In this document: positions 10,227 through 21,617 of the stretch, one piece after another | Layout of the letters: each line of letters begins with the position of its first letter | How positions within the stretch are numbered: the first letter of the stretch is position 1 | NCBI GenBank assembly: GCA_963681505.1 | Contig: OY811971.1 | Span: 23,777,036 to 23,841,035 of the forward strand | DNA: 64,000 bases | Direction: 5' to 3' | From: Eunapius fragilis | Lineage: Eukaryota > Porifera > Demospongiae > Spongillida > Spongillidae | Position numbers and translations under genes: made by a program | The notes under the pieces: model-generated | Databases searched by the model: none | The model's input: the letters and a program-made list of their open reading frames with translations, nothing else | What the model was told of the DNA's origin: nothing

Positions 10227-11457
10227 GTTGGCAGGATAGCAATGTAGCAGTAGTAGCTATAGGGGGTGGGGCACACAATTGTGCTACTATTAACCATGGT
10301 GAAGGGTTTCCCCCTACTCAGGGTCATAGATAGAACAGTTACCGGGCCCCCCCCCCCCCCCCTCCCCTCTACCATATATTGCCATGCTACCTATGCATCA
10401 GAGGCTGTTCTATACATGTCCCAGAGTTAGGGGTAAATATTCATTGTCCATTGCTGGGATCAGGCCATAGCAATCTTAAGTCAGTTGTCCCCTCCCCCTG
10501 CCCTGCTGCATATTGCCATGCTAGCTAAACATCACAGACTATGAGAAAATATTATTGTTGGAGGAATAGAAATAATGTTGTAGCATGGTAATATGCATAT
10601 GCTAAAGGTGTGTGTGTGTGTGTGTGCAGGGGGGGGGGGGGTTATACATGCCAACTGGCTTTTGTGTGGACAGTGAATGGTTTCCCTCTCAGGAACATGG
10701 ATACCACCCATACAGCAGTATACCCCTCCACCCCCACCCCACCCCCACCCCTCGCCAAGGTGGTAGAATAATTAAAGTGGCATATACCCCAACTCATGCA
10801 ATATATGTATGCTATATGCCTACTCATATTCCTGAGTAGCTGTCCATTGCAGCAGGTATTTGCATTTTTTGTTCATAAGAGTCAGTTGGCAAGCCCCTCC
10901 CCTCCCCCCCACCCCCTCCTTCCCCACCTGAGCTACCTAAACTTCAGAGTAGGGGTCGATCCAGAAATGTTTTTGCCAGGGGAGCAAAGGGGAGGAAGGG
11001 GTGCATAATTTTAATGCTTTGGGCATGGGTAACTAATAGTTGGGAGGGATGTGGGGTAAAGCCTGAGCCGCTTTATACTTTGCACATGTTTGTAGCATCA
11101 GCAAGACATACATCAGCTGATATTTAGTTCTTACCTGACTGCATCATCATCACTGCCATCACACACTCTTGAGTGCAGAGGGGGTGGGGCTGAAGGTGCA
11201 GGGTCTCGAGGCTAAGCATTATAAGCTCAGTTTTGATCTTAGTTAATAATAGTTAATAATTCAAGAGACAACTGGGGAGTGGAATTAACCACACCTTTCA
11301 CTTTACTCCCGAAATATTAAGAGTGAGGCGGTGGCGGGTGGGGGGGGGGGGGGTGGGAGGGGGGGGGGGGGGGTGGCGGGGCAATAAAAAACAGGTGAGC
11401 ACACTCATATGGAGCGCCCATGCGGTGGGAAGTTGTTTCCACACTTCGTGATTTCGC
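10227..11457. other. Unassigned interior of element B with G/C homopolymers
   Basis: Long C and G runs (10347-10362, 10629-10640, 11341-11380) and a GT run (10608-10625) break up otherwise unremarkable sequence. I see no gene. Confidence 0.4.
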
Positions 11458-11590
11458 ACTCCAACACGCACAGAGATGGCGGCAAATGTGATTTTAGATG
11501 GCCGACCACTACCAGGACGTCTTCCGATGCTTCCAGTCTCCTTGTAACGTCTAATCAACTTACAGATCCCACTTCTCGAAGTTATCCTCT
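11458..11590 (-). pseudogene. Relic of a Tc1-type transposase (second helix-turn-helix and GRPR-like box)
   Basis: Read on the minus strand, the translation includes IRRYKETGSI and then RRPGSGRPSK. This is the recognisable join between the second helix-turn-helix and the AT-hook-like GRPR motif of Tc1-family transposases, which bind the inverted repeats with this region. Downstream the similarity is lost within about 20 residues, and no DDE/D domain is seen, so only a fragment of the N-terminus remains. It lies about 310 bp inside the right end of element B, which supports the Tc1/mariner reading of that element. Confidence 0.7.
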
Positions 11591-11737
11591 TTCATTATAC
11601 ATTTGTGTACATTGGTAGACCCATACCCCTTGAAATAGTAGAATACAATCCGCAATTGTTTATTGGTCGAGTACACCATCCCAGCACTGGGCAACAACTA
11701 TACGATGCAAGTACATGTAGCAGAAAATTTTACATTA

Positions 11738-11880
11738 GGGCGTAGTCTCCATAAAACGCTACGTTACATCAAAACGCTACGTTCCACAAACACTACGTTC
11801 CCAAAACGCTACGCTAGTCCCACGCAAACTGTACGTCAACGTTTGTTGCGTGCGACGCTAACGCTACGCATACGTTAGGT
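11738..11880. repeat. Subterminal ACGCTACG repeats of element B, right
   Basis: Repeated aaaacgctacgtt, acactacgtt and aacgctacgcta motifs precede the right terminal repeat and mirror the cluster at 5398-5545. Confidence 0.65.
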
Positions 11881-11903
11881 GTACTTTTTTTTGACCGCTA
11901 CTG

Positions 11904-14900
11904 TATGGTCACCACTCTTGTATGGTCACCCTCATGTATGGTCAGCCCTCATGTACGTTCACCCCTCATGTATGGTCACCCCTCATGTATGGTCACCCCT
12001 CATGTATGGTCACCCCTCATGTATGGTCACCCCTCATGTATGGTCACCCCTCATGTATGGTCACCCCTCATGTATGGTCACCCTTCATGTATGGTCACCC
12101 CTCATGCATGGTCACCCCTCATGTATGGACACACTCATGTATGGTCACCCCTCATGTATGTTCACCCCTCATGTATGGTCACCCCTCATATATGGTCATC
12201 CCTCATGTATTGTCACCCCCCATGTATGGTCACCCCTCATGTATGGTCACCTCTCATGTATTGTCACCCCTCATATATGGTCATCCCTCATGTATGGTCA
12301 CACCTCATGTATGCTCGCACCTCATGTATGGTCACCCCTCATGTATGGTCATCTCTCATGTATGGTCGCCCCTCATGATTGGTCACCCCTCATGTATGGT
12401 CACCCCTCATGTATGGTCACCCCTCATGTATGGTCACCTCTCATGTATGGTCACCTCTCATGTATTGTCACCCCTCATATATGGTCACCCTTCATGTATG
12501 GTCACCTCTCATGTATGGTCACCCCTCATGTATGGTCAACCCTCATGTATGGCCACCCCTCATGTATGGTCACCTCTCATGTATGGTCACCCCTCATGGA
12601 TGGTCACCACTCATGTATGGTCTCCTCATGTATGGTTACCCCTCATGTATTTACACCCCTCATGTATGGTCACCCCTCATGTATGGTTACCCCTCATGCA
12701 TGGTCATCCCTCATGTGTGGTCACCCCTCATGTATTGTCACCCCTCATGTATGGTCACTCCTCATGTATGGTTACCCCCTCATGAATGGTCACCCCTCAT
12801 GTATGGTCACCCCTCATGTACATGTGTGGTCACCCCTCATGTATGGTCACCTCTCATGTATGGTCACCCCTCATGTATGGTCACCCTTCATGCAGGGTCA
12901 CCTCTCATGTATTGTCACCCCTCATGTATGGTCACCCCTCATGTATGGCCACCCCTCATGAATGGTCACCTCTCATGTATGGTCACCCTTCATGGATGGT
13001 CACCCCTCATGTATGGTCTCCTCATGAATGGTTACCCCTCATGTATTGTCACCCCTCATGTATGGTCACCCCTCATATATGTTCACCCCTCATGTATGGT
13101 CACCCCTCATGAATGGTCACCCCTCATATATAGGTCACCCCTCATGTATGGTCACCCCTCATGTATGGTCACCCCTCATGTATGGTCACCCCTCATGTAT
13201 GGTCACCCTTCATGTATGGTCACCACTCTTGTATGGTCACCCTCATGTATGGTCACCCCTCATGTATGTTCACCCCTCATGTATGGTCACCCCTCATGTA
13301 TGGTCACCCCTCATGTACATGTGTGGTCACCCCTCATGTATGGTTACCTCTGATGTATGGTCACCACTCATGTATGGTCACCCTCATGCATGGTCACCCC
13401 TCATGTATGGTCACCCTCATGTATGGTCACCTCTCATGTATGGTCACCCTCATGTATGGTCACCCCTCATGTATGGTCACCCCTCATGTATGGTCACACC
13501 TCATGTACAGTCACCCCTCATGTATGGTCACCCTTCATGTATGGTCACCCCTCATGTATGGTCACCGCTCATGTATGGTCACCCCTCATGTATGGTCACC
13601 CCTCATGCATGGTCACCCCTCATGTATGGTCACCCTCATGTATGGTCAACGCTCATGTATGTTCACCCCTCATGTATGGTCACCCCTCATGTATGTTCAC
13701 CCCTCATGTGTGGTCACCCCTCATGTACGGTCACCCCTTATGTATGGTCACGCCTCATGTATGGTCACCCCTCATGTATGGTCACCCATCATGTATAGTC
13801 ACCCATCATGTATGGTCACCCCTCATGTATGGCCACCCCTCATGTATGGTCACCCCTCATGTATGGTCACCCCCCATGTACATGTGTGGTCACCCCTCAT
13901 GTATGGTCACCCTCATGCATGGTCACCCCTCATGTATTGTCACCCCTCATGTGTGGTTACTCCTCATGTATGGTCACCCCTCATGTATGGTCACCCCTCA
14001 TGTATGGTCACCCCTCATGTATGGTCACACCTCATGTTTGGTCACCCCTCATGTCTGGTCACCCCTCATGTATGGTCACCCCTCATGTATGGTCACCCCT
14101 CATGCATGGTCACCCCCCATGTACATGTATGATCACCCCTCATGTATGGTCACCCCACATGTATGGTCACCCTCATGTACGGTCACCCCTCATGTATGGT
14201 CACCCCTCATGTATGGTCACCCCTCATGTATGGTCACCCCTCATGTACGGTCACCCCTCATATATGGTCACCCCTCATGTAATGTCACCCCACATGTATG
14301 GTCTCCCTTCATGTATGGTCACCCCTCATATATGGTCATCCCTCATGTATGGTCACCCCTCATGTATGGTCTCCCCTCATGAATGGTCACCCCTCATGTA
14401 CGGTCACCCCTCATGTATGGTCACCCCGCATGTATGGTCACCCCTCATGTATGGTCACCACTCATGTATGGTCACCCCTCATGTATGGTCACCCTCATGT
14501 ATGGTCACCCCTCATGTATGGTCACCCCTCATGTATGGTCACCCCTCATGTATGGTCATCCCTCATGTATTGTCACCCCCTATGTATGGTCACCCCTCAT
14601 GTATGGTCACCCCTCATGTATGGTCACCCCTCATATATGGTCATCCCTCATGTATGGTCACACCTCATGTATGCTCGCCCCTCATGTATGGTCACCCCTC
14701 ATGTATGGTCACCCTTCATGTATGGTCAACTTTCATGTATGGTCACCCTTCATGTATGGTCACCCCCCATGTATGGTCATCTCTCATGTATGGCCACCCC
14801 TCATGTATGGTCACCTCTCATGAATGGTCACCCCTCATGGATGGTCACCCCTCATGTATGGTCTCCTCATGTATGGTTACCCCTCATGTATTGTCACCCC

Positions 14901-16552
14901 TCATGTATGGTCACCCCTCATGTATGGTTACCCCTCATGCATGGTCATCCCTCATGTGTGGTCACCCCTCATGTATTGTCACCCCTCATGTATGGTCACT
15001 CCTCATGTATGGTTACCCCCTCATGTATGGTCACCCCTCATGTATGGTCACCCCTCATGTACATGTGTGGTCACCCCTCATGTATGGTCACCTCTCATGT
15101 ATGGTCACCCCTCATGTATGGTCACCCTTCATGCATGGTCACCTCTCATGTATTGTCACCCCTCATGTATGGTCACCCCTCATGTATGGCCACCCCTCAT
15201 GTATGGTCACCTCTCATGTATGGTCACCCCTCATGGATGGTCACCCCTCATGTATGGTCTCCTCATGAATGTTTACCCCTCATGTATTGTCACCCCTCAT
15301 GTATGGTCACCCCTCATATATGTTCACCCCTCATGTATGGTCACCCCTCATGTATGGTCACCCCTCATGTATGCTCACCCCTCATGTATGGTCACCCCTC
15401 ATGTATGGTCACCCCTCATGTATGGTCACCCCTCATGTATGGTCACCCTTCATGTATGGTCACCACTCTTGTATGGTCACCCTCATGTATGGTCACCCCT
15501 CATGTATGTTCACCCCTCATGTATGGTCACCCCTCATGTATGGTCACCCCTCATGTACATGTGTGGTCACCCCTCATGTATGGTTACCTCTGATGTACGG
15601 TCACCACTCATGTATGGTCACCCTCATGCATGGTCACCCCTCATGTATGGTCACCCTCATGTATGGTCACCTCTCATGTATGGTCACCCTCATGTATGGT
15701 CACCCCTCATGTATGGTCACCCCTCATGAATGGTCACACCTCATGTACAGTCACCCCTCATGTATGGTCACCCTTCATGTATGGTCACCCATCATGTATG
15801 GTCACCCCTCATGTATGGTCACCCCTCATGTATGGTCACCCCTGATGTATGGTCACCTCTCATGTATGGTCACCCCTCATGTATGGTCACCACTCTTGTA
15901 TGGTCACCCCTCATGTATGGTCACCCCTCATGTACGGTCACCCCTCATGTATGGTCACCATTCATGTACATGTGTGGTCACCCCTCATGTATGGTCACCC
16001 CTCATGTATGGTCACCCCTGATGTATGATCACCTCTCATGTATGGTCACCCCTCATGTATGGTCACCACTCTTGTATGGTCACCCTCATGTATGGTCACC
16101 CCTCATGTATGTTCACCTCTCATGTATGGTCACCCCTCATGTAAGGTCACCCCTCATGTATGGTCACCCCTCATGTAACGTCACCCCTCATGTATGGTCA
16201 CCCCTCATGTATGGTCACCCCTCATGTATGGTCGCCCTTCATGTATGGTCACCCCTCATGTATGGTCACCCCTCATGCATGGTCACCCCTCATGTATGGT
16301 CACCCTCATGTATGGTCAACGCTCATGTATGTTCACCCCTCATGTATAGTCACCCCTCATGTATAGTCACCCCTCATGTGTGGTCACCCCTCATGTACGG
16401 TCACCCCTTATGTATGGTCACGCCTCATGTATGGTCACCCATCATGTATAGTCACCCCTCATGTATGGTCTGCCCTCATGAATGGCCACCCCTCATGTAT
16501 GGTCACCCCTCATGTATGGTCACCCCTCATGTATGGTCACCCCTCATGTATG
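11904..16552. repeat. 17-bp satellite, block 3, with a 2.24-kb higher-order repeat
   Basis: About 270 copies of the 17-bp unit. Rare variants recur in the same order at a fixed distance: tatggtctcctcatg at 12616 and 14857, the catgaatgg form at 13012 and 15253, and catgtacatgtg at 12815 and 15056. Each pair is 2241 bp apart. A segment of at least 1.2 kb was therefore duplicated as a block. The array ends abruptly at 16552 in the middle of a unit. Frames of up to 486 codons here (MYGHPSC, MVTPHVWSP) arise because 51 bp is 17 codons and the unit has no stop. Confidence 0.97.
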
Positions 16553-16584
16553 GATCAACTGGAATGCCAGTGTAACAAAACATA
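16553..16584. other. 32-bp junction sequence copied from a piggyBac-like relic
   Basis: The 32 bp between the end of the satellite and the gag relic are identical to 19271-19302 in the same orientation. The other copy lies inside the piggyBac-like relic and encodes the end of its frame (…VLLHWHSS on the minus strand). Neither neighbour of 16553-16584 belongs to that gene. Confidence 0.8.
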
Positions 16585-16919
16585 GTCTCTGCAGGTCTCT
16601 AGCAAGTCCTCTTGAGCCTCCACGTTCCTGCGACCTGCTCTGTAGATGCTGCTACCACTCTATCGCATTCCCGTCAGGAGTGAACCGCTCTCGAAGACGT
16701 TCTTTTACAGACTCATAATCCTCACTATCCGAAAGGCTTACCAAGTGAAATGGCTCATCTTACAGCAATAAAAGTTGTTCTTTGGCCCACTCCCCTGAGG
16801 GAATACGTCCTGTGAATTTGGACGGTTGAGGAATACTAGTACGAACAACTTCCGCCGCTGGCGCGGGCCTGCTAATAGTGCTAGGTTCAGTCACCTCCAT
16901 GGGAACCTCTTCCTCAGTA
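16585..16919 (-). pseudogene. Ty3/gypsy-type gag relic
   Basis: The minus strand gives one frame from an ATG near 16919, interrupted by two stops (TAA and TAG). The readable parts include IPQPSKFTGRIPSGEW, EDYESVKERLRERFTP and QHLQSRSQERGG. This matches the general form of metazoan Ty3/gypsy Gag (a FxG start, a helix-rich capsid core with RERF and LQSRxQ). The spacing between the FTG segment and the LSDSEDY segment is shorter than usual, so an internal deletion is likely. The relic ends at 16585 where the 32-bp junction begins. Confidence 0.65.
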
Positions 16920-17706
16920 ACCATATCCCACTTCTGACACCTATTGTAAGCTTATCAGCTAACCAATGAGGCTCAAAGGAATATCAATTGCACAACGTAC
17001 ACGAACAGACAATTATATATGCATGAAATGCAGCACTGCACAGGCGCTAATAATCAGAATACTGCAGATATACACCTTACAAGTGCATGTGTCATTTTGA
17101 TCTAAGTCCAAGTTAAACCGGTGTTGTGCACAACTCAACCTGTGTACATGGCAAAAAGCGGAGGTGTTATGTGAAGTTTAAGGAAAGATACATTTGTAAG
17201 TTTTAATCAAGGAGCTTCTATTCTGATCACCAAAAATTGTGAATTAAACATGAATTGATAACCTTTCGAATTATCATTGAAGCATGCACATGAATCAATA
17301 GTGCTCCAGTTCAAGTGAGACACTTCCACTTGTCAGTTTTTTTTCCAGTAGCGCTGGCATTCGGGGTGGAAGCACTGCCTACAAACACAGCAACAAATCA
17401 TTGGTTTCCCATTGTCTGGAGCTCTGCATTTGCAGTACACCCTTTTCCTAATCTGATGAACAAAACGTGGCTGGTGGTTTACAATAGTGGGTTATTCTGT
17501 TTAAAAAGGGACTATGCAATTCCTTTCAGGTTTGTATGATCTTCCGCATTGATCAGTGACGTTGCAAAGCTCACAGCAAATTCCCCACATGCAAAGAATT
17601 GCCTTGCAGCTGAAGATTCATGACTTTGACTTTAATGTGAGAATCTGGACATTGAACCTACTCAACAACAAGTGAATGATATGCTCAGGTATTCTGCATT
17701 GAATCA
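16920..17706. other. Leader or LTR-like remnant and unassigned DNA
   Basis: Immediately upstream of the gag relic (minus strand) lies tgtcagaagtgggat, which could be a primer-binding site, so an LTR might end near 16940. I cannot find a second LTR copy. The remainder to 17706 has short AT-rich stretches and no gene pattern. Confidence 0.3.
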
Positions 17707-17967
17707 TTATGCAGACAGTATCCATATCTTCTGCTGTCTTTTTAATGGAAAAAGCACATGAAATTTGGAGAAATGGTCCATAATATGACCAATGTAGTTG
17801 TCAGGACTATGTCTTATGTATGTGAGATCCACTTGAACTCTGTCCAAAAAGCCCTTTTTGATTATTGGATGTAATGGAGGTCTTGTGTTTTGTGGCTGAC
17901 TTAGCTGGCTGGCAGGACAGTGTGTGCAAAACTCCTGCACAAAGCGTCTTGTTATTCCAAAATGCAT
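17707..17967 (-). pseudogene. Retroelement integrase relic (zinc-binding end and start of the catalytic core)
   Basis: The 86-codon minus-strand frame has HFGITRRFVQEFCTHCPASQ, the last part of an HHCC zinc finger with its CxxC pair, followed by LDRVQVDLTYI with the first catalytic aspartate, and MDHFSKFHVLFPL, typical of the integrase core beta strands. It ends before the second Asp and the Glu. The wording is closer to KRBA2/GIN-like or distant Ty3/gypsy integrases than to the intact gypsy at 58.7-62.7 kb. No gag, RT or LTR of the same element could be tied to it. Confidence 0.65.
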
Positions 17968-18811
17968 GTAATGACATAACTTTATGTAAAAAAAATCAAG
18001 GAATAAATATTGAGATGAAGGTTGTTATGAAGCTTAGGCTTTAATCTTCATATGCTGTACTCTATGCAATTACTATCACTAAAAGACTAATCAACACTGC
18101 TGCATTTAAATCCTTCGTAAGGAAAGTAATATGTTGTATTGTAATTTTACAAACTACAATCAATCATTAGGGATGAGTAACATCAAGGGCTATGTTTGTG
18201 AGGAATAACATTTTGAATGGTTATCAATAAAGTTTTTTATGTACACGGTTGTATCAGTTATCGTTATCGATACCATGGTATTTTTAAAATGTAAAATTCA
18301 AAATGTTATTCTGCATGTATGCATAGTCAACTCTTATGCTTATTTAAGTTTGTAGGGACAGGTGAATGTCATCCCTAACATACATGTATGAGTGCAAGTT
18401 CTTTCATCGTATAAAATCTTTAGGATGCACTTGCATAGTCTAACACTATTTGTAGCCACTATGCTTCAACTCATCTGCATGAATAGCCTGAATGATGTCA
18501 CATCGCTGATTTGCATGTACAACACGCAAGAATTTAACGCCATCTCTTACAGTGATATCAGTTAAAGGAACAAGTGTATGCTATTTATTGTACAAACCTT
18601 GTTGTTCCCTTCATTTGGGATTACAAGTAGTTTGAAAAAGACCCAGTCCATGTAGATCAGCAAGTTCAAAATGTCTACTTTTAACCCAGTGCTTAAAATG
18701 GGGATCAACTTAGTCTTGAAGCGATGATAGATGGTGGATGATGGCATCAAACTTTTTATTAACTTAAAACACAGCTCTTAGTTGAGGCTGCTTTGGCAGT
18801 ACCAATAGCTG
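17968..18811. other. No feature seen
   Basis: AT-rich DNA without repeats, TIRs or coding pattern that I can support. Short frames (for example 18562-18750, minus) look random. Confidence 0.4.
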
Positions 18812-19276
18812 TCATGCGCGCCTTGAAATCCGGATCCATCTTATAATGAAGTTGTAGTGAATGAAGCCATTAGCAACTGAAGTGGTTTCACACCAAGCAT
18901 GTATATATATACTATCCATCGATTGCACAAGTGCAGTAGTGTGTGATCGATTGATGATTGCATGATCAATTGGTAGGTGTGCAATCAATGGATCCATCGA
19001 TGGCGCAGCGCATCCAATGGCTCGCGCAAATCCATCAATCCCGCGTAACACCTGTACCACCAGTACGCTCATGACAGGTAGTAAAGAAAATGCTTCCCTT
19101 TTACTGCAGATAAGGCAACGTTGTTTTGCATGATAATTGACAATGGCAATAGTTTTTTTTCCTTTCACCGTATGTGGGCAGAGTATACATGCACTGCAAC
19201 GTATAGATGGCTTGACCATGTGAATATGTTGATTAGATGAAGCACTTGTCTTCAAACTCGTATTGGTATTGATCAA
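18812..19276 (-). pseudogene. piggyBac-like transposase relic, C-terminal cysteine-rich part
   Basis: Minus-strand frame with CSACILCPHTVKGKK, then HAKQRCLICSK. Paired CxxC motifs of this spacing form the C-terminal zinc-binding region of piggyBac-type transposases. It is the next segment after the frame at 19273-19859 but in another frame. The last part of the frame (VLRGIDGFARAIG and beyond) shows no similarity I can name. Confidence 0.5.
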
Positions 19277-19859
19277 CTGGAATGCCAGTGTAACAAAACA
19301 TACTCATGAAAATCAACTCGACATTTATGCTGGATGAATACATCTGGTAGCAATCTAATAATTACTCGAAACAGTGTAGACAAGACCCTATGCACCAAAT
19401 TTTGTATGAGCCAGTGCTGTTCCAACTTCAGTACACCTTGACGCATGTGATCATGTACATCAATCAAATGAAAGTTGTCGAAATAGGAGGAAAATCGAGG
19501 TGTTGTGCATGTATAAGGGCAGGTACTGATCCCTGCAGTTGGTGAAACAACCACCTTCTGGCGTGTGTTTGTTGCAGGCAGGAGTACTTGAAAAGTATTG
19601 TGCCACAAGTGGATACCAGATCTTCCTCTTACCATCCAAACATCTGACAAGCAAATACCTGATGGCCATACACATTGGCACTGAGCGAAACATGATCACT
19701 CCTCTTTGAAAAGTCATGCTTCCGCATGAATTGCTTTGGGTACATTTTATGAGCTGTTTTCACTATGGCAATAAAGTAGATTCCACGCTGTTTCATAGCA
19801 ACTGCTGTGGCTACAGAACTGAAAGCACTGTCAAGCGATAAGAATATGAGCTTTACCAT
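19273..19859 (-). pseudogene. piggyBac-like transposase relic (DDE_Tnp_1_7), middle part
   Basis: Two minus-strand frames must be joined. The first (19859-19629) reads LDSAFSSVATAVAMKQRGI and FIAIVKTAHKMYPKQFM, the region around the second catalytic Asp of piggyBac-like proteins. The second (19650-19273) reads YFDNFHLIDVHDHMRQG, with the D of the IDVHDHxRQG motif, and LIQNLVHRVLSTLFRV. At least one frameshift separates them. The rest of the protein lies at 21618-22005 (N-terminal side) and 18812-19276 (C-terminal side). The copy is dead. Confidence 0.65.
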
Positions 19860-20082
19860 GCCATGGAACCAACATTCTTAAAATAACAGCTATTCCAGAG
19901 CATACTCCTCTACTTCCATGTCGCAGAGTAGAAAATCAAACTTTTTCTGTAATATCTCCACAATAGAGAATATGCTATAAGGGTGCAAATTACATCTTTT
20001 AGAATTAGCATGTATTTCTGCATCACATCATATGACAACATCACATGATTTTTTAGATGACAATAAACAAAGTAATCTATAA

Positions 20083-21075
20083 GTGTCTGTTTTTTCTGTC
20101 TGGCAACCAAACCAATTACAGTTTAGGCCTCTTTTTAAAATATGTACTTAGGTGTCCATTTTGGTAGCAATTTGAGGTACACCCCCAGCAGGTATGGATG
20201 TCAGTTGCTGATCATCGTTACTTGGAGGTCTGTTGGGGTTAAGGGCTGTACAATTCAAAATTTTGAGTTCAGTTTCACGTTTTATGAATCATATTGCAAA
20301 ATGCCTACAGTTTTTATTTGCCATTTTTATGCCTTGATTTCTTTGCTATCAGTAGTTACATTGATACTAAAGTTTAAAAATTCCTATCTTACTGGATTCT
20401 GTTCAATTTTCCGTATACGCATTGCAACTCTCGTCCACTCTGACGTCAAAACTGTGACGTTTTTTTGGTGATGTCGGATGGGTGCTGCAGCAGGGGCAGA
20501 TCCAGGATTTCAGAAAAGGGGGTTGCTAATTAATATTCATGAAGCGGGGTAGGGGATCTGGTGCGGAGCCCCAGTCGCCAACGCTTCTTTATTATATCAT
20601 GCGCACAACACTACATAACATCATGATACTGCCTTGTCGTTTGTTTGCTCGCAGAGCTGCAGTTGTATTACGAATTTCAGCCATCTTTACTTCGCAATAA
20701 TTCTTAATGATAATTATTCATTACGGGTTTTAAAGGGGGGGTTACGTTTTATCACCTGTATGATAAAACGTAACTCAACTTGGCGAATATTTCATACTGA
20801 CAGCATATGAATAGTATAATATTGCCATATAAAAACTGTAGGCATTTTGCAATACGATTCCTAAAAAGTGGAGCTTAACTCGAATTTTTGCAGCCATATA
20901 GCCCTTAGCCCCAACAGACCTCCAAGTAATGATGATCAGTAACTGATCTCCATAACCGTTGGGGGGCGTGTTCCTTAAATTGCTACTAAATATGGACATC
21001 TCGGTGATGTACATGTAACCATAAAATGAGGTCTTAATTGTAATTGGTTTGGTCGCCAGAGAGATAAACAGTCAC
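20083..21075. mobile_element. Fold-back element with inverted arms of about 240 bp, lying inside the piggyBac-like relic
   Basis: The plus-strand sequence 20083-20345 (tggcaaccaaaccaatta…, ctgatcatcgttacttggag, gcaaaatgcctacagttttt) reappears inverted at about 20790-21075 with roughly 80 percent identity. Between the arms lie a piece beginning caggggcagatccagg, which looks like one end of a hAT-type MITE, and a short hairpin (acgttttatcacctgtatgataaaacgt, 20745-20773). The element sits between the N-terminal and middle pieces of the piggyBac-like relic. No coding sequence. Confidence 0.7.
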
Positions 21076-21617
21076 TTAACTCTTTGACCGCAAAGTACAC
21101 ATTTATTTAACCGTAGTATAGAAACCAATTTGTGTAAAACTGTTACTTCGTGCACAAAAATAGTCCTACAGTGTTAGTATTCAATTGAAAGGAAAGCAGG
21201 AACTAACAGCTGCAAGTGTGTGCATAATGGCATCTGTACTGTATCCAACTCCTTAGAATAAACACCTGCTAGTTCTATGAAAATAGAGAAGAGCAAAGCT
21301 TTTTTAATTACCTAGACGTTGGAAATAACACCCAGGAGTTCAACTATTGTATTTTGTTTCATATTATCTCTTGTACTGTTTTAAATCCCTGTCCCACTTG
21401 GTGCTGCACCTAATCGAGTGTTGTTGGCAACCGTTCTTTTTCAAGCTAGTACACCAAATATATTGAAAAATCATAAAATTGCTACTATATCACAGTTATT
21501 ATCTTGAAGTAGGCTAGCCACTAGATTGTTCAAGAACAACGAACAACTAAGCAACGGGTGCCATATTTAAGAACATTGCTGACAAATAACGAATTAACTA
21601 CATCATCCATTTGATGC

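Larger units (their letters stand above)
5370..11903. mobile_element. Element B: 6.5-kb Tc1/mariner-like TIR element inserted in the satellite
   Basis: The ends CAGTAGCGGTCAAAAAAAAG are inverted copies, about 60 bp long with few mismatches (…TACACGTAACGTATGCGTAGCG on the left). TA at 5368-5369 and 11904-11905 flanks them and rejoins to a normal satellite unit. The ends resemble those of element A (CAGTA-CGGTCAAAA), so A and B are related families. A helix-turn-helix relic of a Tc1-type transposase lies near the right end (11458-11590), but no intact transposase is present. The bulk is a tandem array and a dispersed repeat, so this copy is a dead or non-autonomous element that has gathered other repeats. 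Confidence 0.87.

Noticed and set aside
11879..16575. Very long ORFs (up to 486 codons) in all three forward frames with MYGHPSC/MVTPHVWSP repeats, also at 1-290, 4961-5398 and 62986-63654
   Set aside because: The 17-bp unit has no stop in any frame and 3 x 17 bp gives a 17-residue period. Frames break only where variants make a stop. There is no start context, splice site or non-repeat domain.
20142..21014. Matching ORFs in opposite strands (LLIIVTWRSVG and LLIIITWRSVG)
   Set aside because: The likeness comes from the inverted arms of the fold-back element; neither frame extends beyond the arm.
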